Below are positions 1-12,050 of a stretch of DNA of 37,401 nt, piece after piece. Position 1 is the first letter of the stretch; every line of letters begins with the position of its first letter. Below the pieces are notes generated by a model. That model was not told the origin of the DNA, made no database searches, and was given only the letters and a program-made list of their open reading frames with translations. The position numbers and the translations under genes are program-made. Origin of the DNA: Botryllus schlosseri (Eukaryota; Chordata; Ascidiacea; Stolidobranchia; Styelidae); contig ATSW01012106.1 in NCBI GenBank assembly GCA_000444245.1, positions 1-37,401 on the forward strand. Direction: 5' to 3'.

Positions 1-13
1 TCAATATACTATC

Positions 14-41
14 CAGGGATATATAGAACTATATATCCCTG
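14..41. repeat. 28-bp perfect palindrome with 8-bp flanking duplication
   Basis: Two 13-base arms (CAGGGATATATAG and its exact reverse complement) are separated by AA. The eight bases before (ATACTATC, 6-13) and after (ATACTATT, 42-49) match at seven positions, like the 8-bp target duplication of hAT transposons. It interrupts the terminal sequence of the adjacent fold-back MITE. It looks like an extremely short element made only of terminal repeats. Confidence 0.55.
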
Positions 42-46
42 ATACT

Positions 47-350
47 ATTGGATATCATATTCAATATTCATATTGAAATGAAACCGAATATTTTTGGCTG
101 ACACTCGTCAGGGTGATCGACAGCAACTAGTGTCAACAGAGGGAATTCGTGTACCATCTACAAATATCACATTAAACGCTATCGTATTCGAAATTTCATG
201 CCGGTGACGTCCTATTTTGTGTTGTGATTGTTAAAATACATCTGATCCGATTGTTGATATCGAATGTTCTTTTCTAGTTGCTGACGATTACCCCTGACGA
301 GTGTCAGCCGAATATATTCGGGTTCATTTCAATATTAATATACTATTCAA
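47..350. mobile_element. fold-back MITE, family 1, copy 1
   Basis: Long inverted ends: the left arm contains GGCTGACACTCGTCAGGG and AGCAACTAG (near 95-130), the right arm CTAGTTGCTGACGATTACCC and TGACGAGTGTCAGCCGAA (near 275-312). The interior shares GTGTACCATCTA and a GGTGACGTC/TTGTG block with copies near 22.5 and 37.2 kb. No coding capacity. The left edge is blurred by the palindromic insertion and a small local rearrangement. Non-autonomous; the superfamily is not determined. Confidence 0.75.
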
Positions 351-2104
351 CGATTTTTTTCACATCGACTATAACACAATTTCCTCAATTTATTTCGTTG
401 AACCCGGGCCTCCTCATTGAAGACTGTATGGAGCGAATTGCGAACGTGGCGTGCGGTCAGTGATTCGATTCTGTTCTTTCATTGGCTTCTGCGACCGTGA
501 ATGAAATGATAACCAAGGAGTATGTGTCTTCGCCAGTTCATTTGATCCATATTTTCCCGGAGCCTGCATCATATTCTGAATAAAAAGTATATCCGAGTCA
601 TGTCAAATGTCAAGTATCCGTGATCAGCGCATGCCGAATAATTCTCATTATATATGAAAACACAGCCCGTAAATAAATATATTATGGCACGGAAACAATG
701 AAAATAAAACATAGACGAATATGGATGGAATGGAATATATTTTACCCTAATGATTGTCATCATTTATCATTTATGATTGTTTTGTGCCAGTGGCGATTGC
801 CTAGTGATCAGAGTTATACCAGGAGGTATATTCTTATTATATATATTCTCATCTGATATCTAGTTCACACAATGCGTGAGTACAATTGACACGTACGTAT
901 CATCACATTCGTCCCACGAATTTAGTGGTCGTTTGCTGAGTTATTAAGACCTGCCATGAACGATGTCACCGCGGGCAAACGAACGTATATAGAGCGATGT
1001 TGCAGCCGTGAACCATTAAAGTGACGAGAAGCTTCAGTCTCCGGTTCAATATTACATGACACTCTATTTAACAACAAGAAACTTTCAATAAAACTACATT
1101 GGGTCAGCTTTCAACATACACCAGTTGCACGAAATAAATCGACTATATTTTATATTCCCCGCAGATGTTTCCAGTGTATAAAAATATTTCAATTCGCCTG
1201 CGAATGTGGATTTTATCCTTCAACTCACACACCGACGCATAAAACCCTAAATGCGCGTAATGACTATAAATCTACGAATTTTATTCGTTTGAGATGCTCT
1301 GTTCTGAATCGACGCTAAGCCTTTGATGAAGGCCGTTTGTGATAACATTCAGCCAAGCATATTTTATCATGTTCCAACTTCTCATCACTGGGTAATAAAG
1401 AAGTGCACCGTGAATTGATATTTCGACAATATATCCAATCCTTGATGCTATAAGCGAAGTATAGCCGTGCCCGTGTATGATCTCATGCATGTAATCTTAC
1501 AAATTTATGCAGCTCGTGGAGCTGATAGGAAGCCTCAAATTTGTTTCGCTTCAATATCATGCCAGCGGATGATAGCAGTTTGAATGAAGTAAACTTGACG
1601 ATTTACGCTTGGACTGATATTTCATTTTTCATGCCTGCATAAAGCTGATACGAATACATATGTTTGGACATCGATTTTCCGCATGATTGGATTATCTTTT
1701 GCCTTCGCGATTGGCCGTGGATAGAATACACCAGACGCATTAAGGTAACTAGGTGACAGCATGTGAGTCAGTTATTCTCAAACTCATTCGACTCATCGCC
1801 ATCCAATCTAGCTCGACATGTGTTTATTACCCGTTAAAGGCGATATTTCTTTGGTAACTAAGTAAATTCACTTTTCTCGAGTTCTGAATTATGTTTTATC
1901 TATAGGTATGGCACTCACTGAATTAGTTTTTGGATACTCTACTTCTATTTCAACAGTTCTAATGTGGAAATACCAATTTCAGCATGTACTTACATATTGT
2001 CAACCAAACCTGATTTCTCGAGAATATTCAATCACTTTGACTATAAAAGGCCTAGGCACGTGTACGCGATTAGGCGCAAAAACTACAACAATATAATACA
2101 TGAT
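351..2104. other. non-coding, nothing recognised
   Basis: AT-rich DNA without convincing coding frames, RNA genes or transposon ends. Short open frames on both strands have no recognisable domain. Confidence 0.5.
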
Positions 2105-2163
2105 TTAAATAAGGGGCTTGTTTTAAACAAGTTTGTTTTAAATTGATTTTTGTTATGTAACCC
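2105..2163 (-). repeat. solo terminal fragment of MITE family H
   Basis: The stretch with GGGGCTTG, TTTTAAACAAGTTTG, TTTTAAATTGATTTTTG and terminal GTAACCC matches, in reverse complement, the left end of the element at 6711-7235 (GGGTTGCATTTAAAACAG, AATCAGTTTAAAACAAAC, ACAAGCCTTG). Only one end is recognisable. Confidence 0.5.
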
Positions 2164-3469
2164 TAAGTATACATGTAGCTGTGGCCTATTTAACTGCATA
2201 TGAAACGTTAGGTTCTAAGTCCATGCGCGATGGAAAGCTTGTGTATATCTTTCACTCTCCTACTCGAATCATTAGAATTTATACCTGATTCAGATTAGAG
2301 TACTGAATCACTGTGACCATAAGCCCTATTCGCTACCCGAAATCTGACCCAGTGAAGGTGACAAGTAATGGTACTTCGATTAATTGACGATTTCGCCATA
2401 ACGGCTTGATATGACGGGTGATCAATCGTCTGTGACGTGACACTATTTACTTTCATCGGGAATCGGGATTTGCTATGAACGCACGGGGTCGGGTTAATTG
2501 CAAAAGTGATGCCAGCCATCAAGGGTTTACCAGGTGCTTTTTCAGGCACTTTATTCCTATAATAGTGCGAAACCGGCGTTGCGAACTTTCAAAATCACTT
2601 TGCACGTATCATTACAGGCGGGCCGTTTCTTTCTAGTTGCCTTTCAATTGATTTCGTTGGTCGAGCGTGTCTCCATCAAAACCGAAATGCCAATTTAATG
2701 ATACATCGCGGATATTACGTTGCTCCCGTGCACGCAACGGTGAGCACAGGATGCCAATATCTATAAAATCATGGCGACTCAAACAAAACACCTAACCCAC
2801 GACCATCATAGCCCATTTCTCAATACCTTCATTCCATGTAAGTCCGAAAATGCTCGAGAAAGTTGTCATTTACTGATACTTATAGCGCCCCAATTGGAAA
2901 GGGGGATCGGGGACCGCGGAAAGGCTTTTAACGTTACCAAACTTTGTATTCTTTTTCTCTATTCACATGCATTGTGCATTGTGCAATGCATAGCTTAAAG
3001 TTTAGGCTACAGATACCATATGGATATGCAGCTAAAGTAAAATCTATCAGTATTATTTTCATACACGTTACCTTTAATAGGCATCAGTAAATAGACACGC
3101 GCGAAAGCAGACACACAGGCGTTTGGCTGTAAAGTTTGATGTACGATCAAAGTTCATCAGTCACGGTCCGAAAACGATACCATAACAAACATCAAAACTA
3201 TATTTGAATCACATATTTGGACAATGATATCGTCACTACGACGTCTCGATTAGTGCTGTTTTGATACAACTTCGTATTATTTTTAATTTATCCACCAACA
3301 TTGCACACACAAATAAACAGAATCAAGTAAACCCCCTATACAAATGCTCACTTTACAATATGCATTACGTCCTTCAACAGTGTAAATCTGCAATCTGACA
3401 ACATACTATGTAAAATAGTTTAAGAATTCGGAAGGGAGTAGTGTGATCTCAACACCCAAAAGCTATATT
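2164..3469. other. non-coding, nothing recognised
   Basis: No convincing gene. Holds a small repeat of GCATTGTG/TGCAATGC near 2970-2993 and otherwise unremarkable AT-rich sequence. Confidence 0.5.
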
Positions 3470-4787
3470 CAGGGTTGCCATACCGTCCTTATTTCTAAGA
3501 TTTGTCCTTATTTTCAAGGGTCACGTCTTAGAAAACTCAACTGTCCTTATTTCTAAGAAATGTCCTTCTTTTCGACTTGCGTCCTTATTTTGTCTTATTT
3601 TCAATAACTACAGAAATTCGATTGTTTTCCTTTGATATCTGTGTTGCATAATATTCTAAAATTATGCTTTTGCGTCGATATTTTATGACATCATAAATGA
3701 AAGGAAATCCCGTGGCGTACACAGTACACACCATAGGATTTGACTTCTAAGTGGTGAGATAGCTANGGCATTGATTAGTATAGAAGTTTCGGCTGTACCA
3801 AGCTATCGCAGCAGACGTCATTTTGGTAGTAAACAGCAGCACCAGGTGTCTTCCGTCTGGTCAGCAGAATAAGCTGTGGGGAAGGCAGCATTTACTGCGT
3901 ACTGGAGATGGGCGCAGTGCAGTCGACACTTGGGCTAAAAAGTAGTAAAGCTATTAACCATTAATAAATTCATCTGAATTATATTGCACTTTCAGCTGCT
4001 AATAAGGCTAAATCTGTTAAAATGAGCTAAATGTTAAAATGAGCAGGCGTAAAAAAGTTTTTCGTGATGATTATGAGAGATAATTCAAAGGTATTAACGG
4101 AAGCTTGAAAGGCGAGTGTTTCGCACATTGCAATATCTGCAATTGGGACAATAACATGGAGGCCATAGGAAACACCGCTATTTAAACTCACATTGATAAC
4201 CCAAACCACAAGAAGTGTGTCATAATTATTGATTCGAGCCAGTCGACGAGTAATTGTTTCACAAGTTGATCAACGACCACAGACTATAGGCAGCTGCTGC
4301 TGAGGTACCTGGGTATTCCATACTGTCAAACACCAGGAATCATTCCACAGCACGATTGCACATCGCAATTGTTCAAAGCAATATTCCCTGATTCCAACAT
4401 CGCATTGTTACTGGAGTTCTTGATGCATTTTGTCTAAACTTGATGTACAGCCTTTTCCCATCTTGGTTGACGCCNCTAATCAGAGCNAGGTGAAAAAGTT
4501 NGGTTTATCACCCTATGGGGGNCTCAGACCAACTTGTTTTTTTGGGGAGGGGCTGACGAAGTGCTGTTTCGGCCCTGAGTAAAGGTAAACCTAGACGTGA
4601 GCTGTCGTGAGATCATGAAACACTTTCTAATAACAAGTCGTTGCAAGAGCAGATTGTTTCTTGCGAAAAGTATGTAATGTGATATGCCACGGCTCGAATA
4701 AATACAAAGTATGTACAAATTCGCATTTAATGGTAATCTAATTTTTCGACTGTCCTTATTTTTGGGACCATGTCGATGGCAACCCTG
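3470..4787 (+). mobile_element. hAT-superfamily DNA transposon, degenerate
   Basis: Ends are CAGGGTTGCCAT and ATGGCAACCCTG, perfect for 12 bases. Both ends continue with GTCCTTATTT repeats (several at 3484-3600, one at 4751-4760). Flanking 8-mers GCTATATT (3462-3469) and GTTATTTT (4788-4795) match at six of eight positions, as expected of an old hAT target duplication. The inside holds remnants of a BED-finger transposase on the + strand. At 1.3 kb it is far shorter than an intact hAT, so it is internally deleted. Confidence 0.8.
4039..4410 (+). pseudogene. hAT transposase remnant (BED zinc finger and catalytic-domain fragment)
   Basis: From ATG 4039 the frame reads MSRRKKVFRDDYER, a stop, then FKGINGSLKGECFAHCNICN; after further sequence and another stop comes THIDNPNHKKC. 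CNIC-type cysteines and an H-x5-H pair fit a BED finger. Around 4316-4400, FHTVKHQESFHS and, in another frame, DCTSQLFKAIFPDSNIAL resemble the conserved segment of vertebrate-type domesticated and active hAT transposases that reads FHTVKH..S..S.DC..KL....F.DS.IA. At least two stops and one frameshift show it is dead. Confidence 0.7.
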
Positions 4788-6710
4788 GTTATTTTCAAGA
4801 AACCAAATTTACGGATGATATATCCCCGATGAATCCCATTACGCAAGGCATGTTAATCACGTCCATAACTGAAATCTGGCACTGCGTGTTAACATTGGCA
4901 TGTCTTACTATATTGCGTCATTGACGATATCGATTTTAATACCACCAAGCTCCATTCATTTGCAACAGTTACACAAACTTTGCGTGATTTCAAAATACTT
5001 ACTGACCGCTGCTATCACACAGTTGTGATAACTATGCAATGCGCCACTATATTACTTGAAACTACCGAGCATAGGGTCGAAATAAAGCCACGACGATGCT
5101 AATCGATTAAAACTAACCTTCGATTGTATCCCATGAGTAACATTGAACGAACGAGATAAAAGCAAAATGGCGTCGTCATTCCTCGAAAAGGGCGGCTCCA
5201 TTCTCTACTTATATAAACCGAAACATCGATTCTACAATAAATATTACCTGACGCTTATNCGCCGCTTAGGCGTTGAAATCTCTTGGTTTTTGTTTGGCGA
5301 ACGTGGTTTACGCGCCAGGCTCCAAAGAGTAAATACATCTCGTGCATTATTTTAACAGAAGCCTATCATCTAAATCAGATTTGGTGCACTATACCTATCA
5401 AGTACATCGCTATAAAGACGAAATGGTTTTTAGCGAGAGGTCCCAAGAGTCGTGTAAACATGGGACAAACTGTAATCCGCTCTAATTCTTTCCTCTCCGA
5501 CTACTTCAGCCAATTATCACGGACCATATGGATTCAATAATCATTCTCTATAACTGACTGCGACCCTTTCTAACATCGTCGCGGATTCCACACTTTGTCC
5601 CATTACTACGTTTACGTTATCTAACCCACCTTGTAGTAACCAAATAGTTGTTCTTGACGGAATTTGTGTGTTTCCGAGTTCCCTACGTACCAAGCGGGTT
5701 AATTTACGCGAAATCGCTTCAAAGCAGAGGTTTACTAAACAATGTACGTACGCGTCGTGAAGGGGGTAATGGAAGCGATGCGCTAGTGATCCTATTAGCC
5801 TGTAAAATCATTAACATGAATATTAAATCAGGTCGGGGAATTTCTCTTATAAATAACGAACTGCCAATATCAAAATGATTTCTGTTCTCTCGTGCTAGTC
5901 CCATCGGTCAAATTTAGCCGGGCTGCTTTTAAATTTAATGAGCATTTTAATAATTTTTACGGCGATTGGATCATGTTAAAAAGAGCCCATTACTTGAATT
6001 TACTCGAGTCGCTAAACATATCGATTGATAGCTGAAAGGCGATCAATATTGGAGTGTACGCACCAGAACGGGAGACTGCGCACTGGCCGTATAATGATGT
6101 TGTATTCAGAAGAAGTTAGTTTCCCTAAATTATAATTTCATTTCAGGTCTACCAATCAAAATGTGGCTGGTCAATTACGTTTCGGATCCGAAATTACATT
6201 CAATATAATTTCGGCGCGATTTTAGTGAAACGTCAGGATGACTAAACTCCAAAATTCAGCTAAATGTCTCTTTCCCCATTAATTCTGCCTACCTTCTGGT
6301 CTCTTATGAAGTCGACGATCGTAACTTTGACGCGCTACAATTTAATTATCAGCTTCCATAATAGTGAAACAATTCATTTGCCATGCTACTGATGCGCTCT
6401 TGTTCAACCCACAAATTCATTATACTGGAATCGCGTTAAATGATTACCAACGTGCTATGTGTAAGTACTACCCCGCATTTTTGTAATAGGACTTTTTAAG
6501 AATGTATTCAATTGTAATTTACTATTGCTAATGTATAAATTACCCATCGTAAATTATGATATCGTCAATTTATTATCATTGACAAAGTGTAGTGTAACAG
6601 TAAATCGAAACCCGAAGAAAAAAATGAAGTTTGAGACATAATCCCAATATACTTTATCTTATGTTTGCCGCCAAAATCGGAGATTTTGAGCGGTCGGAGT
6701 GTAACATGAA
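4788..6710. other. non-coding; 5.1-5.9 kb is CpG-richer
   Basis: No gene recognised. About 5150-5900 is richer in CpG than its surroundings and contains TTTACTAAACAATG (forkhead-like) and other transcription-factor-like words, but no domain-bearing frame. It could be regulatory; the sequence alone does not show it. Confidence 0.4.
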
Positions 6711-7235
6711 GGGTTGCATTTAAAACAGAAATCAGTTTAAAACAAACATGTTTAAACACAAGCCTTGTTAAAAGCATGTTTTTTCATTGTTTGTTTTTTA
6801 GCCATGACGCCACGAATCTTTAATGATGTTGTCACAGTGGAACGACATTGATAATTGTAAATTATAGAGTAGATATCAATCATTTGACCAAAAAGGCTTC
6901 AGACACCTGTCTTAAACGGAGCAAAAGATATCTTTGACTAGGCGTACCAGTTCTACATCCATTCCGTACCACTGATCCATAACCATGTGGCTATACCTGT
7001 TGAACAGACGACGATTTTGAAGGTTCCACCCATTCCATTTCGTATAAGTCGACTATATCTGGCCAAATCGTCTGCATGTAAATCCTACATGTTTTTTTAT
7101 AAGTATTTACACAATTATGGTAGATTAATACAACTTTCGAAAAAAAAAATTTGAAAAGGCCTTTTTTTAAAAATAGTGTTTAAAACATGTTTTAGATTAA
7201 GCGTTTCAAAACACCATTTGCTTTGAATGCAACCC
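6711..7235. mobile_element. MITE family H, about 525 bp
   Basis: Inverted ends GGGTTGCATTTAAAAC and, at the right, GCTTTGAATGCAACCC. Subterminal TTTAAAACA/TGTTTAAA motifs recur at both sides (6722-6780 and 7175-7215). No clear target duplication. Part of the interior (about 6870-6960) resembles 26740-26820 inside another element (CATTT..CCAAAAAGGCTT), suggesting shared internal sequence. No open frame with a recognised domain. Confidence 0.6.
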
Positions 7236-10200
7236 AATTGACATGTATAAGATCCTGCCTCCAAGTTTTTACTTTACCTAAGTGGTAATCTGATTGAATA
7301 TTGCTATTAATTATATCAATTTCTACTGAACCTGAAGGACCCGCTGGAATTTCAACACAAACCCGCTAGTGGTCTATGGACTCCAGTATCTATCAGTTAT
7401 AACTGTGCATTCAACGTTAGTCGCAAAACCTATCATAATCTCTAGCATTCCCAATGTATTATATTTGCGGGTATTTTATAGGCACAATAAATGGGTATGG
7501 GCATCAGGTATATCCGATATTACAGTGGAAGGGGAATCGGATCTCAGAGTTTACTTACACTCATGTTCCACAATTCCCGCATCATGCTACTCTATGCAGA
7601 GTGCGCAATCTTATGAATCCATAACCTCAAGATACCGGATAATAACTGGCGCGTTTCAGATTTAAGTGAATGTTTCATGCTTCATAAAATTCAAGACAGC
7701 TAATCTAATAATCATGTCACGTTGGCTTTCCGTTTTTATTTTTTGGCGTTTTGCGCGCAAAAACTGTTTAAAGGTATAGGTGTGCTGTGTGCAGTTTACC
7801 GTCACGAGCAATTCACTTTAAAGTGGAGTGGAGAGAGCTGAAAAAGTATGAAAGATGAAATAATATAATCAATAAGTTGTGAAATTTTTTGTCCGATCTG
7901 GTAGATTAGTGGTCAGATTGTTCGCTTTTGAGCAAAGATCTAGAATCCAATTGCATCCAGGTCACACAGCTTGAAATAACGGGTCAGGAAATCCTCAGTC
8001 GCTCGGTACTTACGAACGCGATCACAGGTAAAGTTTATGTGTGGCATAACTGGTACGAAACAAAATAGTTGTAAGGTTAAAACCCCGTCCACAATAACTG
8101 CATAGACAGGATTATCCCATTGGTTCATTCACATCATACGGAATACGCCCGGACACGGGCAGAACAAAAATATTGCTTATTTGCTGAAGGCTGAATAAGG
8201 TTTAAGTTACATATTTTTAGTAGCATTTATTAGAAGGAAGCTACATACCAGGAGCGCCGTATGGCCATTCGTATAGTTCTTAGGTATGTGAATATCTGCA
8301 ACTTCGCATCACATTAAAGATGTAAAATTTATCATAATAGTCAATAGACATCAATGGTGTAGTTTGCAATGTGGATATATTCATTCCAAAAGTAAACAAG
8401 AAGTATTGCAAAAGTACATATCATGAAAAATTTTAAACCACATCCGCACTTTGCGCCAAGGAAAGTCGATTTCTATAGACTACTTGAAGATCCGCTTATC
8501 TCATAACTCACAGTTTTGTAAATGAAACATTTATACGCGCTATAAAATATGTGGCGACAAGTTTTCCAAGTATTTTAATATTATTAGACACATTCGGAAA
8601 TCTCCGATTTGATATTAATAACCTTATGGATTATTATCCGTTAATGTCGAATAGAGAGGCCAATATAGCAAGTGTGCCTGGACACTGAAAAAAAAACATT
8701 AAATATTAAATACAATCATATCCATCCTGAGCATTTCATAAAAAAAGTCTCGTGGATGACCATTGACTAATTACATGACGGAATAAATGTGACGTATTTG
8801 GAACAGATTTAGTGAACCATTTTATGTTGTTTGGGGTTTCAAATCATAAGACTTGGTATGGAAATATATATCATATTGGAGGCGAAGTTGCATCTGTTCA
8901 AGTTTGATAGTGACCGCTGACTATATACGAACTGGTTATTAAACCGGCATTGTCGCATTTATTAATTTATGAGCTCCAGTGTGGTTTCGTTATGGAGACG
9001 CTTTTCAAGAGGCCAGCGACGAGTTCACAGCTTGGTCGAATTCCCACGTGATAAGACTCGTAGCAAACTCTCAGCCCTATCCAATAAAGTAGCCAATTAT
9101 CAGGTTGATGCAAACATATTGCCGATAGGGATTTTACGAGTTCATTATGTGTACTTAAATCCGCCATGAACACTTGATATCAAGCAAATGGAAATGTCTT
9201 CCACCCCCGGCAGATGCTCGCAATGTAATACCGTGAAATCGGTAACAACCGAAAACAATTAAACGGCAAAGGCATCGAGACAAAGGCTCGAAAAGTGAGC
9301 AATATATCGAGTGCACTTCCATTATTTAGCACAACCCGCACGTCGGACACAGTCGCACGATGGATCATATGAGTGGAAGATCATCAAAATAATTACCAGA
9401 TCGATACGAGATGGAAGAATATAATCCGTACAAGTATACATGCCGGCGCGTGTAGAGAAAATTCTGCATTTTTTCACCTAAAATTCTCTTCGGCGACTCG
9501 GTCCATAAAACCTACCCACGTACGTGCCTGGCATTTAATTTGATTAGGACGCGGTCAACGATAAGAAAGGGGTGTCATAATCGCGGTGCTCTGGATAATG
9601 AGTCAGGTCGTTAAACGCTTGGAAAATATTTAACTTTCAAAGCGTCTGTCGGGGGTATACTATATGAATTGAGGGTATGTGAGGATGTTTACGATGCAAT
9701 TATGGATTTACGCTTTGCTTTATCGTTGGTGCATCCCAAGTATTTACGGAAATAACTCTTCGTTAGCGCACTTTTCAAAGTAATCAACTTTGGTCGGAAA
9801 ATTTAAGTCGCTCGAAGGGTCTTGCGCGGTGTTTGCAATGCTACCGCGGAAACCTTGATCTATAGACTTCTTACTCCAAATTATTGGGTTACATTGTATC
9901 AACTTTTTATATGTAACTCTCAGTCATTCCTACCTATATTTTTATGGTATCAGTCTTAGAATAGCACTGGCGAGAAAAGCTTTCATACGCGGGATTTCAT
10001 AGATATTTCCCTCCGTGAACTGCTTGGTATACTCAACTCTGTGCATTCATATTTTGTAGATTTTTTATGCTGCTGTCTCTGATGTTCAGCGNAGCCATTA
10101 GAGCTTTGGACATATAAGAAGCGAGGTAACAATGATCCCCATATTATGCTACTGTATCAAGATTTCCCAAGATATCGCACACGAATTGTATATAATGGTT

Positions 10201-10908
10201 GATTCTATAGTCGAATGATTTGCCTAAATTGGTGTCACATAGTGGACTTTTGCCAGCGCTACGAGAGAACATTTTACGATATACCTAACTAAGTTATAAA
10301 ACAACGACGAATTTATTGTGAATGAAGTGGAAACAAGATGGTATATTCTACCAACTACAAAAAAGTCATCCTCCGAGTAGAAATAGCAATAATTCACATA
10401 AATATGTAAAAACTCGATTCTTGTTGTCAATTGAATTCATTTCGATTTGACTACGCAGGAGCATAATTCACGATGCCATATTTTAACGAATTCTTTCCGG
10501 AGGCATATCGTATATGCGTAACTTCCTGGAGTTCAAGCCCCTCGTTATGCACGGCCGCCATTTTGATTCCGGCGTTTCGAAGTACTGCTGCGAGAGAATA
10601 TATCATAGGGCTGAGCGTAACTTGTGAAGAACGAAATAAACTTAGCGTGATAGACGATTCGATCAAAGATAACTGTGGACGGTGGCAGGTCGCACAGATC
10701 TGGTACTGGACACTGGGAATGGTGGAAAATTTTAATAAAGGGATATTTTACCAATACTCAGCTTGTCTTTGCGTAGATGATTTTCGACTCGGTCCTGGAG
10801 CACATATTCTGCTCCGTCAGCCTGTTTTATACGTTTTGATCAGCCGATGCTAACGAGAAAGAAGGAAACGAGTAAAATGGCAACGGTACAATGTGGATGA
10901 GAAACATA
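7236..10908. other. non-coding, nothing firmly recognised
   Basis: 3.7 kb without transposon ends or convincing exons. 9.0-9.9 kb is relatively CpG-rich, with a CACGTG word near 9047 and GTATTTAC near 9740. The longest open frame (10473-10853, + strand) has no recognised domain and overlapping frames on the opposite strand. Confidence 0.4.
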
Positions 10909-11230
10909 GTTGGTCAGTAGCAAAGTACTTCTACCTCTACTTGCAATACTTACTCTAATAAATCCAATTTTCTGCCATACTTCAACTTCTACGTGTTATA
11001 TTTTGCGATATACTTAATTACTTCTCGCTATTTGCAATTTGTCAAGAAGAAGCATTGTATTCTTCGAATGAGAAAGAGAGAGGCTGTGACAGAAAAAGTT
11101 AGAGGCTGTTTTCACGAAGTGCCAAGAAGGACTTCATTTTGTACAAAAGTTTTAAAAAAGTCCAAAATTTACGTCGAGCTTCGCGCGAAACGAATAGGGA
11201 GTGGCAAATAGGTTTTCACGAAATTATCGG
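10909..11230 (-). mobile_element. reversed fragment of the CAGAGGTGG hAT family
   Basis: TTGGTCAGTAGCAAAGTACT, then CTTCTACCTCTAC, ACTTCTCGCTATTTGC, TTGTCAAGAAG and GGCTGTTTTCACGAAGT are the reverse complement, with divergence, of the right half of the element at 15675-16601 (about 16300-16595). The other end is not found. An older, truncated copy containing several undetermined bases near its inner edge. Confidence 0.55.
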
Positions 11231-12050
11231 TCAATATAAATTNNGTGNNTGGTTGACTTTTCCTTTCACACCACATTTTCGCCCATATGACATGTTTCGT
11301 CACAGTAAATATGGCTTAGCAAAACTGTCATACGGTAACCTAGCAACATATGACGTCTAGAAAAAGTGGTATTACTTGGCTTTTGAGATTTAAATCCTGT
11401 GTTATCAGACCGCCGTTAAAGGGTCTTGGACGAAATTCATGGAATATATTTCAGTTTTTTAATAATGTTCATTGTATTTCTTTGGTACACAGTATCACTA
11501 CTTCGAGTTCTTTAGTCTGGAGCACACGCTGGTAGAAGTACAAAACTGTTTCCTCTATTTTCTGGAAGTGAAATTAAATGTGAATGACAATTTTCTATCA
11601 ACCATGTTTTTAGTTAACGTGCACCAATTGCGCAATGCATTAATGCAGTATCCGATATAACTTATTCGTATTGCTCTTCAATCTTCATCTCAACTACGGA
11701 CCATATAATACCGAAGAGTGTGTCATTCCATGACATTTTCTGAACCAATGTGCTGTTCAATCGCAAAACTATCATTTTCATCCCATAATACGGTCAAATA
11801 CTGTGGATAACTTATCACTTATAAAATGTAGCAGCACGAACCCAGCCCTCTAAACCTCCCACATAACTCAATTTCTAGCTGTTGACAGTCTCTAGGATGC
11901 GTATGTATGACTGCTTTTCGAAACTACTTGTTTTGTATTTCTAGAATTGCTGCATGTTTTTAACGATAGATAGATTTGAGATTGCAAAAATGTGATGTAT
12001 ACATTTTATCTTGTGATCAGGAATCCAGGTTAGGTCAGATAAATTCTTCA
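11231..12050 (+). other. presumed Hmx 5' flank and 5' UTR
   Basis: AT-rich sequence leading to the Hmx start codon. A TATA-like word at 11820 and an acceptor-like tract (TTTTATCTTGTGATCAG, ending 12020) are the only signals seen. Short open frames here have no recognised domain. Confidence 0.35.
11820..11826 (+). promoter_or_regulatory. candidate TATA box upstream of Hmx
   Basis: TATAAAA lies about 225 bases upstream of the first in-frame ATG. If used, transcription would start near 11850 and the 5' UTR would hold small upstream ATGs (11953 and 11989; the latter is followed at once by a stop). This is only a motif match in AT-rich DNA; a distal promoter with a non-coding first exon is equally possible. 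Confidence 0.25.

Noticed and set aside
7369-7665. 98-codon open frame on the + strand
   Set aside because: No domain; surrounding sequence looks neutral.
10473-10853. 126-codon open frame on the + strand
   Set aside because: No recognisable domain, overlapped by open frames on the opposite strand, and no splice or promoter context; length is compatible with chance.
11976-12050. extension of the Hmx frame upstream of ATG 12051
   Set aside because: It begins at a TTG, not an ATG; no in-frame ATG exists between the upstream stop (11967-11969) and 12051.
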